DNA of 64,000 nucleotides. Origin: Arcuatula senhousia (Eukaryota > Mollusca > Bivalvia > Mytilida > Mytilidae). Within the stretch, counting starts at the first letter, position 1. Each line of letters starts with the position of its first letter. The notes beneath the pieces were generated by a model. The model had not been told where the DNA came from, did not search any database, and saw only the letters and a list, made by a program, of their open reading frames with translations. The DNA lies in assembly GCA_963971305.1 (NCBI GenBank), contig OZ020307.1, positions 53,751,702-53,815,701 on the forward strand. Direction: 5' to 3'. Made by a program: the position numbers and the translations under genes. Positions 1 through 10,679 of this stretch are shown here, in pieces.

Positions 1-1633
1 ATTACTAAATATCTACATAAAAATAAGAAAAAGATTTATACATGCTTTGTGGATCTTAGAAAAGCATTTGATTCTGTATGGCACAATGGACTGAAATTTA
101 AACTGATCCAGAGTGGATTGGGAATTAAATTATTTACTATTATAAGTGATATGTACAATTCTACTCAATCTTCTGTAAAGCTTAATAATAAAATTTCAGA
201 GTATTTTACTTTACACAGAGGAGTAAAACAAGGGGATAGTTTAAGTCCAACAATATTTAACTGTTTTATTAATGACTTGCACCAGATTTTTGATAACACA
301 TGTGATCCTTTGACTATTCAAAACTCCAAAATTTCTAGCTTAAGTTTTGCTGATGATCTTGTTCTTATGTCCAGTACTCATAATGGTCTTCAAAATGCAT
401 TGCATAAACTTGAAAAATATTGTCACAAATGGCAGTTGACAGTCAATACCAGCAAAACAAAGGTAATGACCTTTCAACACAATTATATTGAAATTCCAAA
501 GCTGTATTTCAACTGCTGTCCATTAACAGAAACAAAAGAATACAAATTTCTTGGTATCACTATTAACTATAGAGGAAGTTTTAAAAATGCAATACATGAA
601 TTGTCAAAGAAGGGACTGAAAGTACTTTTTGCTCTCAGAAGTAGATTCACAAATTTTCAATCCATACCAATTGAATTATCGTGTAAACTTTTTGACACTT
701 TAATTAAACCAATTTTATTATACAATTCTGAAATATGGTTTATGGAAGACTATTTTAGTATTATAAGCTAGGTCTAGAGATAGGGCAACTAAAAATGACT
801 CCATTTTTGATCTCCTATCTCTAGAAGATAAACTCTGTTATGAAACTATCCACAACAGATTTTGCAAATCTGTATTGGGTCTTAAAAAGACATCTTGTAA
901 TATATCAGCTAAATCTGAACTTGGTAGATTTTCAGTGGCATCTTTCATAAAAAGACAAGTCTTATTATATTTTTGTAGACTAAACCAAAATGATATAAAT
1001 CCTTTACTAAAGGAAGCATATGAATTATGTAAAAATATGCATAATGATGGATGTTATACATGGTACAGCTTTTCAACATCTATTTTTCAGGAGTTGGGAA
1101 TTGATTCTAAAGATTATGAATCCTTTGATAAACCATTTAACAAAATAAAGAATAATATTAAATCTTTTTTAAATAATATTATTAATGAGCACTACAGAGT
1201 AAAAACACTAGATAAATTATCAGCAACCTCTGAAAATTCTAAATTATATTTATATGGTCAGATAAAGAAAGAAATTAAGATTGAAGATTACATAGTTAAT
1301 CAACCTTTTAAAATAAGACAGCAGATCACTAAATACAGAGTTAGTGACCATTCCCTAGAAATTGAAATGGGCAGATACAAAAATATTCCCAGAAATCAAC
1401 GTTTTTGTAGATATTGTCATGAGAACAAAGTTGAAGATGAGCTTCATTTTTTTACACACTGCTCAAAATATTCAGTTTTTCGATCTACTCTTTATAATAA
1501 TATATCTAATATTAAATCAAATTTTTTAGAATTAGAACCTGCCCAGCAACTACTTGTTATTTTATCTGCTGAAAATGAACTTTTACCATTTATAAATGAC
1601 TTTATAAAGCAGTCCTTGGAACTGCGAAGATAG
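1..1633 (+). pseudogene. Non-LTR retrotransposon reverse transcriptase, 3' part, frameshifted
   Basis: The reading frame is open from base 1, so the 5' part lies outside the window. Residues near the start show the RT block DLRKAFDSVWH, then RGVKQGDSLSP and the catalytic FADD (about 348-360). The frame stops at 769-771, but the homologous frame continues one phase over from about 767 (S-R-D-R-A-T-K-N-D) to the stop at 1631-1633. One small indel near 755-768 therefore breaks the protein. The C-terminal part carries a Cys/His cluster C-x2-C...H-x4-C (about 1408-1464), as in the tails of many LINE ORF2 proteins. The RT copies element RNA at the nicked target. The clade (CR1/L2/RTE-like) was not settled. 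No endonuclease part is visible. Confidence 0.88.
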
Positions 1634-1762
1634 GGTCCATATCGGTCAAAGTTCTTATCTAATTAATTACATGTCATTGTTTGAATGTAAATATGTTATA
1701 TGTTGTATTGTGTTTGCTTGACCCCCATGGGTGTAATTTGCAAATAAAGTTATTATTATAGT
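1634..1762 (+). repeat. 3' UTR and tail of the non-LTR retrotransposon
   Basis: About 110 bases after the RT stop there is an AATAAA (1743-1748), followed by a short TTATTATTATA tail. This is where a LINE with a simple-repeat tail would end. Confidence 0.6.
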
Positions 1763-3330
1763 AAAATCTGAAGGACAGTGAAAAATAAAAAATTAAACAC
1801 CACGCGAAGAGACTGATATTTGTCACAATAAACAAATTTCCTTATCGAGAGTTATCAGCCAGCAGCAACCTGTTATAGCAGGAAATTGACCAATTTAAAA
1901 CTGTTTAAAATTAGTTGACCTGAATTTACCAAATTACCTTCAAATTTCACCTGAATATTCTCGAATCATTTTGCTAATTAACAGTACTAAATAAGATACT
2001 TAAAGGTAAGATTAGATATGAAATGTATTAGATTTCCAAGAGGTCTATTTCTAAGTTTGAATTTGGAAAAAAATGTATGATTGACTTTGGAAAAATTATG
2101 ATAAAAATGAAAAGAAAAATAGTCTAAACAAAGCAGCAAAATATACTCTTTCCAGCGATGTATATATTTCATATGTACGATTCATTATGAAAACGTTTAC
2201 TGGCTTGTAATGCAAGTGCCAGTATTTCAATAGGTCAAATCTGAATTTACAAATCAGCGCTGAGACACTGTTATTTTGGATTTATCGTAGAGACCAATCT
2301 CTTTAATCATTGTCTCAGCCAGTCCGTAAAAAAAACAATTGATTGATTTATTCTTCTTTTATCAATGTAATTACATGTTCTATTTCCAGGCTCAAGTTTA
2401 CTCGCATACTTTTTTACCACAGTGAACTGATACTGTTTTTTTAGGCATTTTTTATGTTTAAAACAACATACATCATGATACATCATGACATATTTCTTTA
2501 GTTTTTATTTTCTCAGGCTTGAATTGTAACTTGCCTTAAACAGGTTAATGTGTTGTGTTTTACTTTGCTGAAGACTGTATTAGGCACTACAGAAACCTGA
2601 AACAATAAGTTTCAATCTACTATTTGTGAATTCTTCTGCTTCTTCTTCTGCTTCTGCCATATAATTGCCTCCTTCATCATGTTGAAGATTATGCAATTTA
2701 CTTGGACTGCGCATGTTTTTTGTGGTTTTTTTTTTTAGATTTAGTAATAAATATTGACTCTTAGTTAACAAAGAAACTGAATATGAATAAATAACAGAAA
2801 AACAAAAATACTGGGCTCAAAAATGTTATTATTAACAGTATTGTACATTAACTTTTCATTTGTTATAAACTTGTGTTACATCGGACGAAGTCCGACTAAG
2901 TGTAGAATATAGGTCACATGACAAGTGTATTAATGTTGCAAACTGGATGTAGCATTTTGTGAATCAATCCCATAATTCCCCGAAGGCCAGCTTTAGCTGT
3001 GTTTTCGCATAAGAAACTTAAAAGAAATTATGTTTTGGCGAAGCCAAAATGGTCCAAAATATAATTTCTAAACCATTTGAATTTTCAAACGATTTTTTTT
3101 TCAAGTTTTTTGTGCGAAATTGAAACTTAATTCGAAACGTTGGTCAGTGATCTACAAAATCACCATAACAACGGATTCCAATATGGCGACGTGTTTACAT
3201 GACGACACACTATTAAATGACGTCACATATAACAACATGACACCATGACAACGTAATTAAAAGAAGCAGAGGTACCAATGGGGTTATCCGAATGTCAAAA
3301 GTCCGAAAGGGCAGAGACAAAACCAGTAAA
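1763..3330. other. Gene-free AT-rich stretch
   Basis: No convincing coding sequence; the short frames here have no recognisable motif. A small hairpin (CGGACGAAGTCCG) lies near 2883-2895. Otherwise nothing is identified. Confidence 0.5.
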
Positions 3331-3334
3331 CACC

Positions 3335-3735
3335 AACAAGAACGGGGAATGTTTACATGACGAACGAAAAATAATTATTTTTCTCTAATAATACATTATG
3401 TTAAATAAGACTGATGTTCAATCATCCTAACTATGTTAAAAAAATAAAAAGGGTCTTACCGAAGTGTTTTTTTTTCAATCATTATCAACATGAACAAGTA
3501 TAATCCTGCGGGAATATTCTTCAAACCATGTCGTTATTTTCTGCCAGGTTTCTAAATCAATCTTTAAATTGATGCCAATACAGAAAATGATAAATATTGA
3601 CACAGAAAGCTTTCAAAACCTGGCAGAATAAAATGGTGCATGAATGTTGTTCGTCTGCAGGAAACGCGAAATTCTCTGACAGGGAAATGACGTCACGGAA
3701 CCTGTATAGGGGAGTTATTTCGTCCCCGCCGAATG
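3335..3735 (-). repeat. Dispersed repeat, inverted copy of 7630-8060
   Basis: Read on the minus strand this matches 7630-8060 in order: GACGAAATAAC, TGACGTCATTTCCC, CAGAG.ATTTCGCG, CTGYCAGGTTTT, a TTTTCTGTAT..CCAAT block, AACCTGGC(A/G)GAAAAT, ACGAC and GGTAAGACC. Both copies contain a full CRE-like TGACGTCA and end near the same GGTAAG. It could be a mobile element or a duplicated promoter plus first exon with a splice donor. No protein is recognised. Confidence 0.6.
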
Positions 3736-3887
3736 ATGTCCCTAAATATTTATATTTGCGCAAATAAATCAGGTTACAATAATTTAATTAACAAACATTC
3801 TTTGAATTTTCGAAGCTCGCTTAGTTTGAATAGGAAGGCATGGTTTTCATCATTGAAAATATTCAAATTTTATTTCATTAGAGAAAT

Positions 3888-3920
3888 CATAGATCTGTAT
3901 ATTTAATATACAGGTCTATG
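3888..3920. mobile_element. 33 bp palindromic insertion with 7-8 bp target duplication
   Basis: A near-perfect palindrome starts CATAGATCTGTATATT and ends AATATACAGGTCTATG. It is flanked on the left (3881-3888) and right (3921-3928) by GAGAAATC. The same palindrome sits at 4971-5002 with a different flanking duplication, so it is an inserted unit and not a chance hairpin. Confidence 0.8.
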
Positions 3921-4169
3921 GAGAAATCTATGCGCGATTTTAGGCTAAAGCCTACTCCATATTAACCATTTATTGTAAATATGTTTCAACAAAAAGATAT
4001 TGTTATTGGTATTGTTACATAATCCTCTCTGTTAATTATGCATTTATTTGCAAAACCTACTTTATGGTTTCTCAGCGAGGGAAATCGATCATGTGATAAA
4101 AGTTACTTCCCTTTGAATGGGGTCCTACTAATTAATGTCCGGCTGCGTCTGGTATCGTATAATTATTTG

Positions 4170-4282
4170 GGTCTCACTATTTAGCGACAAGAAGCGACAA
4201 AAAACGCTAAGAACCGACAAGAAGCGTCAATAACCGACAAGTACGATGTTTTTATCGACAAGAAACAGTTTTAGCGACAAAA
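4170..4282. repeat. Degenerate short tandem repeat (CGACAAGAA-type)
   Basis: Repeated variants of AGCGACAAGAAGCG and ACCGACAAG occur about every 10-25 bases. No coding or structural role can be read from it. Confidence 0.5.
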
Positions 4283-4960
4283 TGTCAAAATATCAATATT
4301 TTCTTTTATAAAATTTAGAAATTTGATACATCTTATTTAATTTCGGGTAAGATTTGTTTCATAATTTAATTTCTTTTCACTTTTACGAGTTCGAGAAATG
4401 TGAAAAAAAATATGCAAAACATGATTTAAAGCTTCTTTTTTTTCTAAGGCATTTCGGGTAAGGGGGCTTAAAATTACAAACTAAACAAAGGATGGGGTTA
4501 AAATGCAGATTTCTAGGATTTCGACCTCTCGAGAATACTACAATTTTACTTTTATCGATATTGACCTTAAGTTTCCAACTGTTTACTGAGCATTTATTTT
4601 TAATTTATACAATTACATAACATGTTAATTTTAGCGTTTAGATGTAAAGACCAAAATCTATCAAAAGCGGACCCAAATATTAACACTGTGGGTCCGGGCG
4701 GACATGGGCGGACACCGACCCATTATTATGCCACACGGCCTTGTCGCACACCTTGTTCTACCTGGAAGTTGTTCCATTTAACATATGATGATGCATTGTT
4801 GTATGAATTGTCAATAGGCACGATATTTTGTTGTTTTATACTGCATATCCTTAAGTTTTCTAATAGGATTGGAATGACGAACAACATCAAATGCTGATTT
4901 CGCATCTAGCAGTACAAATACTGTTTCAACATTATTATCAAGATTCTCTCTATGAAAGTC
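4283..4960. other. Gene-free stretch
   Basis: AT-rich with one locally GC-rich patch (about 4690-4760). The 91-residue frame at 4622-4897 has no recognisable domain and is not called. Confidence 0.4.
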
Positions 4961-4970
4961 TTCCTGGAAT

Positions 4971-5002
4971 CATAGATCTGTATATTAATATACAGGTCTA
5001 TG
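4971..5002. mobile_element. 32 bp palindromic insertion, second copy
   Basis: Same arms as 3888-3920, with one T fewer at the centre. The flanking duplication is CTGGAAT (4964-4970 and 5003-5009), and the next base also matches if the element is taken to start one base later. Different targets with the same unit show independent insertions. Confidence 0.8.
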
Positions 5003-5136
5003 CTGGAATCTTCCATCAAGAGAACACTGTAAAGAGGTGACACATTTTTGGTGAATCCTCTTTGTAACGTGTTTTGAATATTTGCAATATCAGGTTGTAT
5101 TCTTGCTCTTATTTAAGTTACTGCTTCTAATATCAT

Positions 5137-5770
5137 TGTCTCGCCTGCGACGAATAGTCGCTGGAAGGCAAAACATAGGTATTGCTTTCCTGCGGCGGCG
5201 GCAGTGTCGTAAACTTTTTTGTAAGACTTTTGTGGGAAGTGAATTTCTAAAAAATATAATAGCTAGGTATCTGATATTTGTTATACAGACAGTTTAGGTT
5301 AACTGTCACCATGCGATGTGACCCTGACCCCATTTTTACGCTCCAGTGACTCTGTGAACGTATGTCTTTTTAAGGTCGAAAATTTCTTTGTAAGACTTTT
5401 GGGAAAATTGAATAAAGTCTTGAAAAATATGATAGATTGGCATTTGATATTTGGTATACAAACATTTCAGGTTACAGTCTTCGCAACTGTTGCCATGCCC
5501 GTGTGACGTTGATCCCATTTTTATGCTCCAGTGACTTTGTAAACTTTTTGAGGCCGTAATTTTTCAAGACTTTTGTGGAAAATTTACAAGTACTTGACAA
5601 GTACATTAGCTACACATCTGATATTTGGTATGCAGAATGCTCAGGTAATGGTCAATGCATGTGACCTTGACCCCATTTTCACGCTTCAGTGACTTTTTGA
5701 ACTTAGTTCTTTTTTTTAGGATGTAAACGTCTTAGTAAGACTTTGTGGTAAGAAAGTATAATAGCAAGAC
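5137..5770 (+). mobile_element. Tandem-core Helitron/pearl-like element (HLE-B), degenerate
   Basis: Begins TGTCTCGCCTGCGAC, the same left end as 10956. It contains about three diverged copies of the ~182 bp unit (TTTGTAAGACTTTTG...GATATTTGGTATACA...GTGACCTTGACCCCATTTT...CTCCAGTGACT). The right end found at 11936 is missing. Confidence 0.7.
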
Positions 5771-6595
5771 AGCTGATCTATATTCTTTTTGGAAGGTTCC
5801 CAACACTGTATATGCACGTACGTCCCGGGCGCTTTTTCTATGTCCCGGGCTTTTGTGTCTGGGGTGTAACACCTTTTAGAAAGAATCCCCTTAAGATTCA
5901 TCTTCAATGTAACATTTTCAAAAAAAAAAACTATCGAAATTTTAATTACCCTATTTTATTTTTATTGGCTTTCGAATACAAGTAGCAAACATTACAATTA
6001 CCTGATAATTAATTGACACCTATATTCCAAAAATACCGACCGCCAATGACCACAGCCGGTATATTATCGAGAAGAAAAATACTTTCTTCAAAATATCATT
6101 TTTTTTAATGTGTTTTTTCATTGCTTTTATTCTTACATATAGAATGATATTGAAAAATCAATTCAGTTATGTTTCTCTAGGGCTAAGTGCACTTAGGGAT
6201 TGAATGCACTTGCGGCGATAAAAAATAATTTTGAAAATCAATGAACCAATAAAATATGTTTACAAAACTTATTTTATTCATAAAAATCCAAAGGGTATAT
6301 ATATTGTACTTACTTGCTTAACACCAAAACATTGTTAAAAAGGGATATCATAAGTACATATCTAGGGAGCCAGTCTATTCGGTATTTAGATGCTCCGAAA
6401 AATATTGGATTTTCCCTCATAATTTTAGCATTTATGATTAATTATGAAATTAATAATTATATTATTTTTATTTTATTTTAATTAAACCATTTAATTGTAT
6501 TTTCTCAATTATTTTGTTCAATAATCAGGGATGTCCAAAACAATGTCAGTTTTATTTAATCCCTGCAATAATCGATTGTCGACTGATAAGATTAC
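5771..6595. other. Gene-free AT-rich stretch
   Basis: Holds two CCCGGGC motifs (about 5824-5850) related to the minisatellite at 7150-7245. Nothing else is recognised. Confidence 0.4.
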
Positions 6596-6599
6596 ATGT

Positions 6600-6850
6600 A
6601 AACATAGAACAATCTTATTCTTATATTGTGGAGGAATCCCCATCGGAGGAAATTAATTTATTGGGCCGACATGTACAGAGCCATATCTCGCCATTTATGG
6701 AACTCCGTAATTATTTTACAACACGTTATTAAATACCCTATTTATTAACATGTTGTAAAATAAATATTGAGCTCAATAAATGAATTATTAACATGTTATT
6801 AAATAATTATTGATCTCAATAAATAATTTACAACATGTTAATAAATAGGG
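6600..6850. repeat. Dispersed repeat with internal foldback (copy at 43350-43540)
   Basis: TTATTGGGCCGACATGT, CCATTTATGGAACT, ATTAACATGTT, AATATTGAGCT and ATTATTGATCTCAAT occur in the same order at 43378-43540. Within this copy, the CCCTATTTATTAACATGTTG block at 6734 recurs inverted at about 6831-6850, so the end of the repeat can fold back. Confidence 0.65.
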
Positions 6851-7149
6851 AATAAAGTCCACTTTGGCTTGCCATAGAACAACCATTCATTACAGCATAA
6901 CCATATTAACCGTTTTACACCCGTTTTTGTTTTTGTTTTTTTTAATACTGACTAATACACCTTCGACTCTGAGGTAGAGCTTACAATGATAATGTTATAT
7001 AAATGCTAACATGATGACAGATCTTATTTCCTATATTTTGTATCTCTAGAATGTTTACCGATAACATGGATAACGCCTTAGCCCTATTAAAATAGATAAA
7101 GTATTTCTGATCTTTAACAAAGAATAATTAAATGTCAGTTTAAAAACAT

Positions 7150-7245
7150 CACACGGGCGCAATTTAATTCTCCCTGGGCGCTTTTTACCTTCCCCGGGTG
7201 CATTTTTCTTTCCCCGGGAGCTTTTACCTTCCCGGGCGCTTTTTA
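7150..7245. repeat. CCCGGGCGC minisatellite
   Basis: Four degenerate units of about 20-25 bases, each with CCCGGG(C/T/A)GC followed by TTTTTACCTTC. They are strikingly GC-rich against the AT-rich surroundings. Confidence 0.65.
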
Positions 7246-7629
7246 ATAGGAACGCTATTTTAATACGTTTCATTCCCCCTTACTATATATCCCCTGATTT
7301 TCCACAATTTTCAGGTACAACAGTGTCGTGTAGGTCTATGTATTAGCAAAGTTTGGAATAACCCTATCTTGTAAGCACAACTCTTAAACCATGAAGGAAA
7401 TACACCATATGGGGATGTGCATGCCACAGGCACTTGTTTCCACCAATAAAAAATAATATGATAATAGGTGCAACCTAAAAATTAAATGGGACGCAGTTTT
7501 AGAATATTGTAACGTTGCCAAAAAATGTCATGATCAATAACTAATAATTACAGATATCAAATTATTTGTGCAAATTACAAATATTTGTAACATTCTAAAC
7601 TAGTGTCAAGATGTAATAGGATGACGTTG

Positions 7630-8060
7630 ACGGGACGAAATAACCTTCTTTTGGTGTTACGTAATCCATGACGTCATTTCCCGGTCAGAGTATTTCGCGC
7701 TCCAGCAGAAGTAAACAAAGCAACTTTTTTTCTGTCAGGTTTTGGGTGATTTTCTGTATACCAATATATCTTTTTAGAAGTATTGGGTGGAGAAAATTGA
7801 TATAAAAACCTGGCGGAAAATGACGACTTGTTTCAATCAGGATTTTGGAGAAAAAAAACACTGGAACATGCACATGCACAGGATTGATTTAAAAATCTCC
7901 ATGATCAGCTAAGGTAAGACCATCTGTTACAATCAGTGTTGTTAAGCTTTATTTAAAATATTGTCTTAAACATCGCCATAATTAGGTTGAATTACCAGTA
8001 AACAATCACGATTATTCCTAACGCACCTGTTTACAATGGCCATTCCCGCGAGAACTTGGC
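7630..8060 (+). repeat. Dispersed repeat, inverted copy of 3335-3735
   Basis: Contains GACGAAATAACC, TGACGTCATTTCCCGG, a CTGTCAGGTTTT block and ACCTGGCGGAAAATGACGAC, then AAGGTAAGACC at 7910. The last could be a splice donor. A short frame with an upstream CRE-like site could represent a first exon, but no family is recognised. Confidence 0.6.
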
Positions 8061-8386
8061 GAGATCATTCATCTCTTTGACAACGAGAGTTTCATTGAAA
8101 ATATATTTAGAGAGTTTAGTTTTGACTTTCCATCCGTATTCTCCTGTACATTTTTAAAAGAAAATTAACTGTGGTTATTAAATCTGTCAATTTTAAAATT
8201 AATTCCAAAAAAAGCATAGAATTTCTGGCCCCATAGAAATTCATGCCTTGTGCGCTTGCGCGCACTCGGCACATCCGTTTCGAAAAAATTACAAACCATT
8301 AACTTTTGGAAATTTCTACATATGTGGGACTGCGTCCCATATTAAATAATGACAATAAATAATTGTCTCAAATTTAAATTATAGTT

Positions 8387-8986
8387 ACTGTCTGTAAGTG
8401 TAAAGACTAAAGGGTAGTCTGGAGAATGAAAAAATCAAAACTTATTTTTTCTGAAAAACGTAAGCCTTTATTTATTTACATAATCTTATGAGTATCAAAA
8501 AGAACTAACTAAAAATATAACAACTTTTAAAAATGCTTAAATACATTTTCAAAAAATCTAGCTATTTACATTTGAATGGGAAATTCCCATAGTAAAAAAA
8601 GTACGGGAAAAAACGTCAAATTTCTATTGTGACGTCATATATGACGTCAACGTCATATATGACGTCAAAATGCACTCCATGATGTCAACGAAAACAAGTT
8701 GATGACTTAATACCTTGGTCAAAGTGGTATTGTAAACTTCTTTGATATAGTGATTTGTAAAAATTTGGCATCTCCAAAAATGGCTGCCATTTACAATGGA
8801 AAAACAAGGGGGCAAAGGGATTTTGCTTCATTTATCTTAGAGGTAAGCTTTTTTTTCACTCTTTTTTGTAAATTTAGTTACGTTTTTGTGCAACAATAAA
8901 AATAGCAAACATTTCGAATGTGCTAGTTATGACATAAAGAAAAATTCTAAGAATTTATGTTCTCCAGAGTATCATTTACAGACAGT
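8387..8986. mobile_element. 600 bp inverted-repeat element (MITE-like) with 4 bp duplication
   Basis: The left end ACTGTCTGTAAGTG...TCTGGAGAA is matched by the inverted right end TTCTCCAGAGTATCATTTACAGACAGT. AGTT flanks both sides (8383-8386, 8987-8990). There is no transposase frame. A 4 bp duplication fits several cut-and-paste superfamilies, so none is assigned. Confidence 0.65.
8630..8667. promoter_or_regulatory. Palindromic cluster of CRE-like sites
   Basis: TGACGTCATATATGACGTCA is followed directly by a second ACGTCATATATGACGTCA. This gives three full TGACGTCA sites and a fourth partial one in 38 bases. TGACGTCA is the CREB/ATF consensus. The cluster lies inside the 8387-8986 element. 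Confidence 0.6.
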
Positions 8987-9000
8987 AGTTCTTTAATGAC

Positions 9001-9866
9001 CATGGTTGGTTCTTTATTGACCATTGCCAGGGTTGGTTCTTTATTGACCATGGTCAACCATGGTTAGTTTTTTATTGACCATGGTCAACCATGGTTGGTT
9101 CAAATCTGTATACACGCGTTGCGCATTTACACTGGTTCCTACATGCTAATGGACGATTCAAGATTCATTTTTTATTGGTTGGAAATGTTGATGGTTGGTT
9201 TATTTGTCAGTTGCAAATGATTTTTACCCTATTTGTTGAATAATTACAGAAGAATCGTTGATAGAAAATACTGTTCCCTTTGTACCATGTTGAATGACGT
9301 TGTTTTTCCTCCCCGTGACCCCTGATGACCTCGTCTAAATGACGAGTCAAATCCGGAACAGATATATTGTGCAACCCTAGTATTGACATTGGTCAACCAT
9401 GGTTAGTTCTTTATTGACCATGGTCAACCATGGTTGGTTCTTTATTGACCATGGTCAACCATGGTTGGTTCTTTATTGACAATGTTCAACCATGGTTGGT
9501 TCTTTAATGACGACCATGGTCAACCGTGGTTGGTTCTTTATTGACCATGGTCAACCATGGTTGGTTCTTTATTGACAATGTTCAACCATGGTTGGTTCTT
9601 TGTTGACGACCATGGTCAACCATGGTTGGTTCTTCATTCACAATGGTCAACCATGGTTGGTTCTGTATTGACCATGGTCAACCATAGTTGGTTCTTTATT
9701 TGCCATGGTTGGTTCTTTATTACCATGGTTAGTTCTTTATTGACCATAGTCAACCATGGTTGGTTTGAATCTTTATTGACCATAGTCAACCATGGTTGGT
9801 TTGAATCTTTATTGACCATGGTCAACCATGATAAGTGATTTATTGACCATGGTCAACCATGGCATT
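9001..9866. repeat. CCATGG minisatellite (~31-35 bp units)
   Basis: Units TTGACCATGGTCAACCATGG + TTGGTTCTTTA repeat with little variation in two blocks (9001-9095 and 9388-9866), separated by about 290 bases of other sequence. Each unit holds the palindrome CCATGGTCAACCATGG. Several units lack stops on both strands, giving spurious ORFs of 93 and 63 codons, which are not called as genes. Confidence 0.9.
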
Positions 9867-10676
9867 AGTGACAATTTAACATCTTTGCCTGGCAGGTACA
9901 TGTAATAAATATTGATGGAGTGCTACATATATGCATGTAAAACATAAAGAAGAAGACAATAGGTGACCATGATGATAAAATATGACCAAGGTTAACCATG
10001 GTCGAGATAAAAATTACAGCATATGTTTTTGTACATATTACAAGGAAATTTTTTTCCATAAAGTTTGGTGGACGTTGCAGCCCTCTGAACTAAGAATTTT
10101 TCTAAAAATCATCATTAATCATTGTTTCCACTGTTCCATGCAACTTGTCTGAAACTGCTCAATCAAATTTCAGGAAACTTGTTATATACTGTACATGTTA
10201 CTTCTACATATTCATTAAATATTTATCATTATCTGATTTTTACCTGTGTAACTGAAGGAGAAATCAGGTGTAGGAGTCGGGTCCCTACTTCCGTCCCTCC
10301 CTAACCATATAGAGTGTCTGTCTTGTGTAATCTTAATCTCAAAAACCAAACACTAGATCTATCTGAAATTTACACAGTGATTACAGATATACAAATGTAT
10401 TGAAGATGTGCACCTCCCCTTTGGGATCATTTTATAATTCCGTTTAGAAATTAGGGGCCCTAAAGGGGCCAAAAAAACTATTTTTATTTGTTTCCACAAT
10501 AACTTTTGTTCTGGTTGACCAAATGCTATGAAATGTTATAGTTATGTCCTGAGAGGCAGGGCCCATTGATTGGTCTTGTTGAGGTCTAGTTTCAATTTGG
10601 GCCAGGAGATGAGACATATGTTTTTGTGGGCAAAAACAACAATAAACAAACTTTAATTCACTAATTTCTTTTACAG
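9867..10676. other. Upstream region of the NTPase gene
   Basis: No gene. 10440-10620 has the GGGGCC..AAAAA / 'GGTTGACCAAATG' style of tandem-core elements. No promoter is evident; any upstream exon of the next gene could not be identified. Confidence 0.35.
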
Positions 10677-10679
10677 GAC

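Noticed and set aside
5137..5770. Small ORFs at 5082-5518
   Set aside because: They fall in tandem-core repeat units and change with each unit.
9557..9838. 93- and 63-codon frames on both strands
   Set aside because: They are the CCATGG minisatellite read as protein.
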